A stretch of DNA of 64,000 nucleotides from Candidatus Babelota bacterium (lineage in GTDB: Bacteria > Babelota > Babeliae > Babelales > Vermiphilaceae): assembly GCA_029262555.1 (NCBI GenBank), contig JAJCZE010000011.1:39326-103325 (forward strand), read 5' to 3'. Under the pieces are notes generated by a model, which saw only the letters and a program-made list of their open reading frames with translations, was not told the origin of the DNA and made no database searches. Shown in pieces: positions 59,964-64,000 of the stretch. Positions within the stretch are counted from its first letter, which is position 1. Every line of letters starts with the position of its first letter. Made by a program: the position numbers and the translations under genes.

Positions 59964-60835
59964 ATCGACTACTTGAGAATTTTGAGAGTTCGAGTCATGA
60001 TTCAGATACTACAGCATCCTACTTATGGACTTTTTTAGATAAGCATAAACGTAATCCAAATTTCTTTTTTATTGGTACGATGAATCGTGATACTAAGATA
60101 CCGGATCCGGTTAAGCATCGTTTTGGCGCATCCTCTATTTATTTTGAGGAATTGCCCCCTGAAAAGCTTCTCGATATTTTCAAACGAATATTACAGCGAA
60201 ATCCTTATATTACAATTGCAGATGAATGCGATGATGAATTTTTTGCTGGCTGCTTTGCGACATTGGATAGTGAAGGTGTAGAGCATTCTCCTCGAGATTA
60301 TGAAAATATGAGCACATTAAGTGCTCGCTTTGCACGTAGAGATGATAGAGATGGTGCTGTGCGCGCTGTTAAACCAGCGCATATTACTGCTGCTATTAGT
60401 GCTTTAACAAAGACGTACAAACGTTCGGGTAAAGGGAAAGAGGAGCTTACTGAGGATGAATGGCGAGATTTTAATGCTGTTCAGAGTAGAATTATAGAGG
60501 TTAAATTGCAATGCGCGCAGAAAGTGCAAGCTGGTGCATCTGCAAAAATTAATCCTTTGATGGCTTTAAATCCGGGTGCGCTTCTTGCAAGTGCTTGCGA
60601 TAGCTTGCAGTTTAACGTAGGGCGATCTCCCGGGCTTGATCTCGATGAGGCTATCGAAATTATTGAACGGCAATTTACTCCTGATCAAATTGCGCTTTAT
60701 CGTCGTGTGATGAAAATAAACGACGGTGATCCTCTTATTCAAAGAGGAGGGATAGATAAATTTAAACGGTTCATGAGAGGTGGGAGTAGCGCTGATAAAA
60801 AAGATGATGCAAGCGGTGGCAAAGCTGAAGAATAG
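59951..60835 (+). CDS. Exported AAA ATPase, C-terminal part
   Basis: The frame, 294 residues from its first ATG, starts with MDELNRLLENF, the Walker B of the AAA domain. It continues with FFFIGTMNRDTKIPDPVKHR (sensor 1 Asn and arginine finger), the layout of classical AAA domains related to spastin/katanin/FtsH-type modules. The second half is a helical lid region and a basic-acidic tail (GGSSADKKDDASGGKAEE). No own signal peptide or Shine-Dalgarno is seen before 59951, so it depends on the upstream frame. It ends 11 bases before the next gene, which has a strong Shine-Dalgarno. Confidence 0.78.
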   Translation: MDELNRLLENFESSSHDSDTTASYLWTFLDKHKRNPNFFFIGTMNRDTKIPDPVKHRFGASSIYFEELPPEKLLDIFKRILQRNPYITIADECDDEFFAGCFATLDSEGVEHSPRDYENMSTLSARFARRDDRDGAVRAVKPAHITAAISALTKTYKRSGKGKEELTEDEWRDFNAVQSRIIEVKLQCAQKVQAGASAKINPLMALNPGALLASACDSLQFNVGRSPGLDLDEAIEIIERQFTPDQIALYRRVMKINDGDPLIQRGGIDKFKRFMRGGSSADKKDDASGGKAEE

Positions 60836-60846
60836 GGGAGGATATC

Positions 60847-62796
60847 ATGAAATGGTTTATTCTTTGTTTTATACTTTGCCTAGAGGCACCACTTTTTGGC
60901 ATGAGTCCTCAGCAATTTCAAGCATGCCTTGAAAGCGGTGAAATAAAATTTGCTGACGTTGCTCCGAGAAATGAGCAAGAACTGGAATATGCAATTTTAT
61001 ATGTTTTGGAAATTAAACTACCAGAGCAGGAGCATGTTGATCAAGAGTATTTGGTGAGAGAAGATGATGCTGGAGACTATTCTGATTGCGCGACAATGGA
61101 CCATCAAGAGGTTCGTCGCCAAGGGGAGATGCCGGATTTTGCTGTATATACGCCTTCTCTTGGTTCGGGACCTCGCTCATCAATTCCCCAGGCAGATCTG
61201 ATATCAGGATTTATTTATAAGGATAGTAGTATATGGCCGCTTGTTGCTTTGCCTGATATGCAAACAGATTCTGAAATGGCACGATTAAAAACGGAGGTTG
61301 AGCGGGGTAATGTTGAAGCGCTGAGCCATGAAATGCAATCTCTACGAAAAGAGATAGAAAATCGTTCGATTTTAGACAGGTATAATCGATTTGTATTAAG
61401 CAGGCGATTGTCATTTATTGTGCGATCGCTTAGGCAGAATGCTGCATTGCATTATTTATTTATGATCTTCAATGTAGGTAGTTTGGATGAGGCTGTTTTT
61501 GGAGCACGACTTTTGAGTAACGTGCTTGAGCGGAATGAATCGCTTATTATCGATGGAAATGAAGTCGTGCTTGATGATGCTAAGCGCGCTCAGCTCATGC
61601 AAATTGCTCGAACTATTATTATGCAGCGTACTGACTATCAGGAAGAGCGTAGGCAGCACCCAGTTGCTTCAGTTGGCGGAGAATTATTACCCGCGAGTCC
61701 AATTTTAAATCAAATTGATTTATTGTTTGCAAAAATACCATCCGCGCAAGCAGCTCCAAGAGGTGCTGCTGGAAAAGCAGAAGCTACAGATCCGTTTATT
61801 GAGCTATTGCGAGTGAAAGTGAATATTCATCCGGATGTGAATCTACTGGTGCAAAATGGATTGGCGAATTTACAACTAAATGAGCCGCTGTTTAAGCAAT
61901 ATCTTGATGCAACAGTATCTGCTCTTGAAGGTATGCAAAAAGAGGGATTGCTTGTTGTTGATCCTGCCACTGTATCATTAGATACTTTTAAACATGGTGC
62001 AAAGCATTATTTCAAAAAACTGATTCCAACGAATCCTTTAGAGCATCCCAAAGAATATGCTGTAAATCTTCTTAAGTATAGTGTCTTGGGGGCGATTCAT
62101 ACGTCCACAGGCGGGGTGCTAGTCCCTGTTCAGATTGCAGCAGAAGTTGCTTTAAGATTGCATGCAATTCAATCTGCCGATACAGCACGGATGACGCCAG
62201 AGCAATATGCGGAGTTTGTAGCGGAAGAGCTTGCAGACATTACCTATCAGATTGCAGTAAATAAACTTGCGAGTTCTATAAAAGATAGTGATATTCCTAA
62301 AGGCTTTGTGCGGATGACGCGTGAAATGCTGAAAGGTGAGCCTGAGGTAGCATTTGCAGGCGGAGGGTCTTCATCTGCAAGCGCTGCAGCCCCCGAAGGC
62401 CCGACAGTTCAAACCTTTGCAAGAAAGAAAGGCAGAGACGGTGGAGCTGGCGCAGGTGCCGGAGCGGGAGCACCTCGAGAAGGCGCTGCCGTTGGCGAGT
62501 TAGTGGCCAATATGGGTCAACTATTTGAGAAAAATGATTTTGGCAGAGCTTTAGAACGTAATTCTGTCAGGACTAAGTTTCAATGCAGTAAGATGAATTC
62601 TCAAGTTTATAAAGTGACAGAAAAAATGCCTGAATATGGCCTTAAAAAGGGCGATCAATTTTGCCTTGATACGCGACATTTTGATCATATTGAGGTATAT
62701 AATAAAAGAGATGTTGGCTTAAAAGCTCTCAGTATTGATGGTACAGAATATAAACATTCAGGTGATGTTGTTGGTCGTCAGCTGGGTAAAAAATAA
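60847..62796 (+). CDS. Exported 649-residue protein with toxin-like C-terminal domain
   Basis: A strong GGGGAGG precedes the ATG. The protein has a signal sequence (KWFILCFILCLEAPLFG) and a long helical body. A Gly/Ala-rich linker (about 504-556, GGGSSSASAAAPEGP and GAGAGAGAGAPREG) leads to a compact C-terminal domain (about 558-649). That domain has LKKGDQFCLDTRHFDHIEVY, then LKALSIDGTEYKHSG and VGRQLG, which resembles nuclease domains of colicin-like and polymorphic toxins (D--H--HIEV-- core). It is followed by a small gene encoding a likely immunity protein. Host target or rival-killing function is inferred. Confidence 0.75.
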   Translation: MKWFILCFILCLEAPLFGMSPQQFQACLESGEIKFADVAPRNEQELEYAILYVLEIKLPEQEHVDQEYLVREDDAGDYSDCATMDHQEVRRQGEMPDFAVYTPSLGSGPRSSIPQADLISGFIYKDSSIWPLVALPDMQTDSEMARLKTEVERGNVEALSHEMQSLRKEIENRSILDRYNRFVLSRRLSFIVRSLRQNAALHYLFMIFNVGSLDEAVFGARLLSNVLERNESLIIDGNEVVLDDAKRAQLMQIARTIIMQRTDYQEERRQHPVASVGGELLPASPILNQIDLLFAKIPSAQAAPRGAAGKAEATDPFIELLRVKVNIHPDVNLLVQNGLANLQLNEPLFKQYLDATVSALEGMQKEGLLVVDPATVSLDTFKHGAKHYFKKLIPTNPLEHPKEYAVNLLKYSVLGAIHTSTGGVLVPVQIAAEVALRLHAIQSADTARMTPEQYAEFVAEELADITYQIAVNKLASSIKDSDIPKGFVRMTREMLKGEPEVAFAGGGSSSASAAAPEGPTVQTFARKKGRDGGAGAGAGAGAPREGAAVGELVANMGQLFEKNDFGRALERNSVRTKFQCSKMNSQVYKVTEKMPEYGLKKGDQFCLDTRHFDHIEVYNKRDVGLKALSIDGTEYKHSGDVVGRQLGKK

Positions 62797-62807
62797 GAAA
62801 GCAAAAA

Positions 62808-63125
62808 ATGAAACATTGTTGTAGTAAAATGTCTTATGTGTTGGAAGAGGACCATTCCGTATCCTATCAGAGCCGGACTCATACATATCATGTGAGCACA
62901 GGACGTTCATTTATTAATGAAGATACTGGCAAAACAGCACTTGAAGTTGTAGATAGGTTGAATTTTTGTCCTTGGTGTGGAAAAAAAATGCCGAAAGATT
63001 TATGGGATAGGTGGTACGATGAAATTGAAAAATTAGGATTTGAGTTACCACTAGAGCCTGATGATTATGATAAGATTCCCAAGGAATATATGACTGATGA
63101 ATGGTGGAAGAAACGAGGATTATAG
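62808..63125 (+). CDS. Probable immunity protein, zinc-ribbon type (DUF6980-like)
   Basis: The 105-residue protein starts KHCCSKMSYVLEEDHSVSYQ and has FCPWCGKKMPKDLWDRWYDE. The CC and CPWC pairs give a zinc ribbon. The end TDEWWKKRGL is, from memory, the typical ending of DUF6980. It is acidic, lacks a signal peptide, and lies 11 bases after the toxin-like gene, the place and size of an immunity protein. It would remain in the cytoplasm to block a toxin that enters or is not exported. The family assignment is from recall. Confidence 0.72.
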   Translation: MKHCCSKMSYVLEEDHSVSYQSRTHTYHVSTGRSFINEDTGKTALEVVDRLNFCPWCGKKMPKDLWDRWYDEIEKLGFELPLEPDDYDKIPKEYMTDEWWKKRGL

Positions 63126-63145
63126 TGATTTATAGGATACGTCAT

Positions 63146-63763
63146 ATGATGCTACATGTTATTAAATTGATTGTATTGCCAGCTTTGTTTTGCACTGCCT
63201 TGAGCGAAAGTGCTGTTGCGGATAAAAGACCAAGTACGTGGAAACGAGTGAAAAAAGCACTTCTTTCGAAGCCTGCAAAAATTGCGTATGGATATGTTGC
63301 TGCAATAGGGATATTGTACGATTGGAAAAAGTATGTTGATGAAAAAGAGCGAGTACGTTCTTTAAGAAATGGAAGAATTGTTTATTCTGCTTTAGTTGAG
63401 TGTCAACATGAAAAGATCAGGGAGCGTTTTATTACGCGATATATGCCGGAAAGTAGAGATTATTGGTATCATTCGAGACCATATTTTTATTCGACGTATG
63501 TTGAAACTGATCACTCTGGCGTTAATGTGATCATACGAGATAAAGGTATTACTCAAAGTAATTCGATAGCTCTTTTACATCGAATTCGTGGTGATATAGA
63601 TGATATGAATGCATATGCCCAAGAAAATGAAAAATCAATACACTGGACTGCTGTAATAGAACGGTATGAGGTTCCGATACTTCCAGGTATACCTTTGCGT
63701 GAAGATTTTGATGTGCCGCGATATCAATTAAAGATAACCATACCAAATATCAGCGGTGTTTAA
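63146..63763 (+). CDS. Secreted or membrane-anchored protein of unknown function
   Basis: The start at 63146 is preceded by AGGATACGTCAT and gives 205 residues; a longer frame from 63101 overlaps the previous gene by 25 bases. A signal sequence (HVIKLIVLPALFCTALSESAVA, split as HVIKLIVLPALF and CTALSESAVA) is followed by a basic helix (KRVKKALLSKPAKIAYGY). The C-terminal part looks like a beta-rich domain (SRPYFYSTYVETDHSGVNVI, VPRYQLKITIPNISG). I do not recognise it. It is the last gene of the toxin-like operon and is followed by a terminator. Confidence 0.65.
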   Translation: MMLHVIKLIVLPALFCTALSESAVADKRPSTWKRVKKALLSKPAKIAYGYVAAIGILYDWKKYVDEKERVRSLRNGRIVYSALVECQHEKIRERFITRYMPESRDYWYHSRPYFYSTYVETDHSGVNVIIRDKGITQSNSIALLHRIRGDIDDMNAYAQENEKSIHWTAVIERYEVPILPGIPLREDFDVPRYQLKITIPNISGV

Positions 63764-63787
63764 GTTTCGAATATTGATTTTATAAAA

Positions 63788-63815
63788 GAAGGGCTGCATA
63801 ACGCAGTCCTTCTTT
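63788..63815 (+). terminator. Intrinsic terminator
   Basis: GAAGGGCTGC and GCAGTCCTTC pair with one mismatch around ATAAC and end in TTT. Confidence 0.8.
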
Positions 63816-63862
63816 ACTTAATTTACAATAGGATCGATCGACACTTTCTAAAGTGCATACTA

Positions 63863-64000
63863 GGCTCTGTTGACTTTTCAAAGTAGATGAAATTTTTTGT
63901 ATGATAGCACCGAAAAGAAAGACTACTAAATCAAAATCTAATCGGCACTATCATGAAAAAAGAGTATATCAGCGAATATGCATGGAGCAAAATTTTCACA
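63863..64000 (+). mobile_element. Left end of an insertion sequence, cut by the window
   Basis: At 63863 GGCTCTGTTGACTTTTCAAA resembles the terminal repeats of IS elements with GGCTCTGTTG ends, and an open frame begins 90 bases inside. The other end lies outside the window, so the inverted repeat and target duplication cannot be checked. Confidence 0.55.
63953..64000 (+). CDS. Transposase N-terminus, truncated by window edge
   Basis: Sixteen codons (MKKEYISEYAWSKIFT) follow the putative terminal repeat. The pattern of a basic start and an early W--I helix fits the N-terminal part of IS5-like transposases. The call rests mainly on context; the rest is outside the window. Confidence 0.5.
   Translation, partial: MKKEYISEYAWSKIFT

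Noticed and set aside
1..64000. CRISPR arrays, prophage or tRNA genes
   Set aside because: I saw no regularly spaced repeats, no phage structural genes and no TTCGA-type T-loops with acceptor pairing in the gaps.

Overview
The window looks like a piece of the chromosome of an intracellular, protist-associated bacterium with an outer membrane. The best guess is Candidatus Dependentiae (TM6) or a comparably reduced lineage. The grounds are: a long Omp85/BamA and a second beta-barrel protein ending in Phe; a type IV-like prepilin with its peptidase; many signal-peptide proteins built from eukaryote-like modules (ankyrin, WD40, a possible F-box, RING); import of polyamines and amino acids; and a high density of short secreted proteins without recognisable families. 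This assignment is inference, since no 16S rRNA gene or other decisive marker is present.

Layout. 1-8.9 kb: edge-truncated sodium:solute symporter; membrane protein-uppS-gpsA operon; cysteine-rich secreted protein; Dps; two secreted HAD proteins plus the relic of a third; RNase P RNA; a membrane protein; a small secreted protein; a composite palindromic repeat; a secreted RING protein. 8.9-18.5 kb: ankyrin protein; dciA-like/TPR/murG operon; two Ala-rich coiled-coil secreted proteins; an ankyrin cassette between 40-bp direct repeats; tmk-holB-secreted nuclease operon; two small secreted paralogues. 18.5-27.4 kb: ferredoxin and acyl-CoA ligase; ABC-2 exporter with a glycosyltransferase; NAPE-PLD-like metallo-hydrolase; two members of a secreted membrane family; site-2 protease; cysteine synthase. 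27.4-36 kb: a Cache-plus-pentameric-channel fusion; two Cys-rich paralogues; glycosyltransferase; part of an F-type ATP synthase whose c subunit is four hairpins fused in one chain; folC-like gene; TsaC. 36-50 kb: prepilin, prepilin peptidase, rbfA, rpsU, outer membrane protein, amino acid permease, gltX, acylphosphatase-like protein, two secreted beta-propellers, BamA. 50-57 kb: potABCD with ATGA start/stop overlaps, a repeat-rich secreted protein, metG. 57-64 kb: heparinase-like enzyme carrying an in-frame palindromic insert; an operon with a frameshifted secreted AAA ATPase, a secreted 649-residue protein with a toxin-like C-terminus, a probable immunity protein and one unknown; then the left end of an insertion sequence.

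How the genes work together. Housekeeping genes (tmk, holB, dciA-like, gltX, metG, rbfA, rpsU, rnpB, uppS, murG, gpsA, tsaC, bamA) support a cell that still makes an envelope and proteins. Import genes (SSS, APC, Pot) fit dependence on a host. The eukaryote-like secreted proteins are candidates for host manipulation.

Strongest leads: the Cache-pLGIC fusion at 27450-29660; the tetrameric-fusion c subunit with one Glu-to-Gln site at 31855-32820; and the toxin-immunity-AAA cluster at 59367-63763. All family calls were made by eye from motifs; no database search was run.
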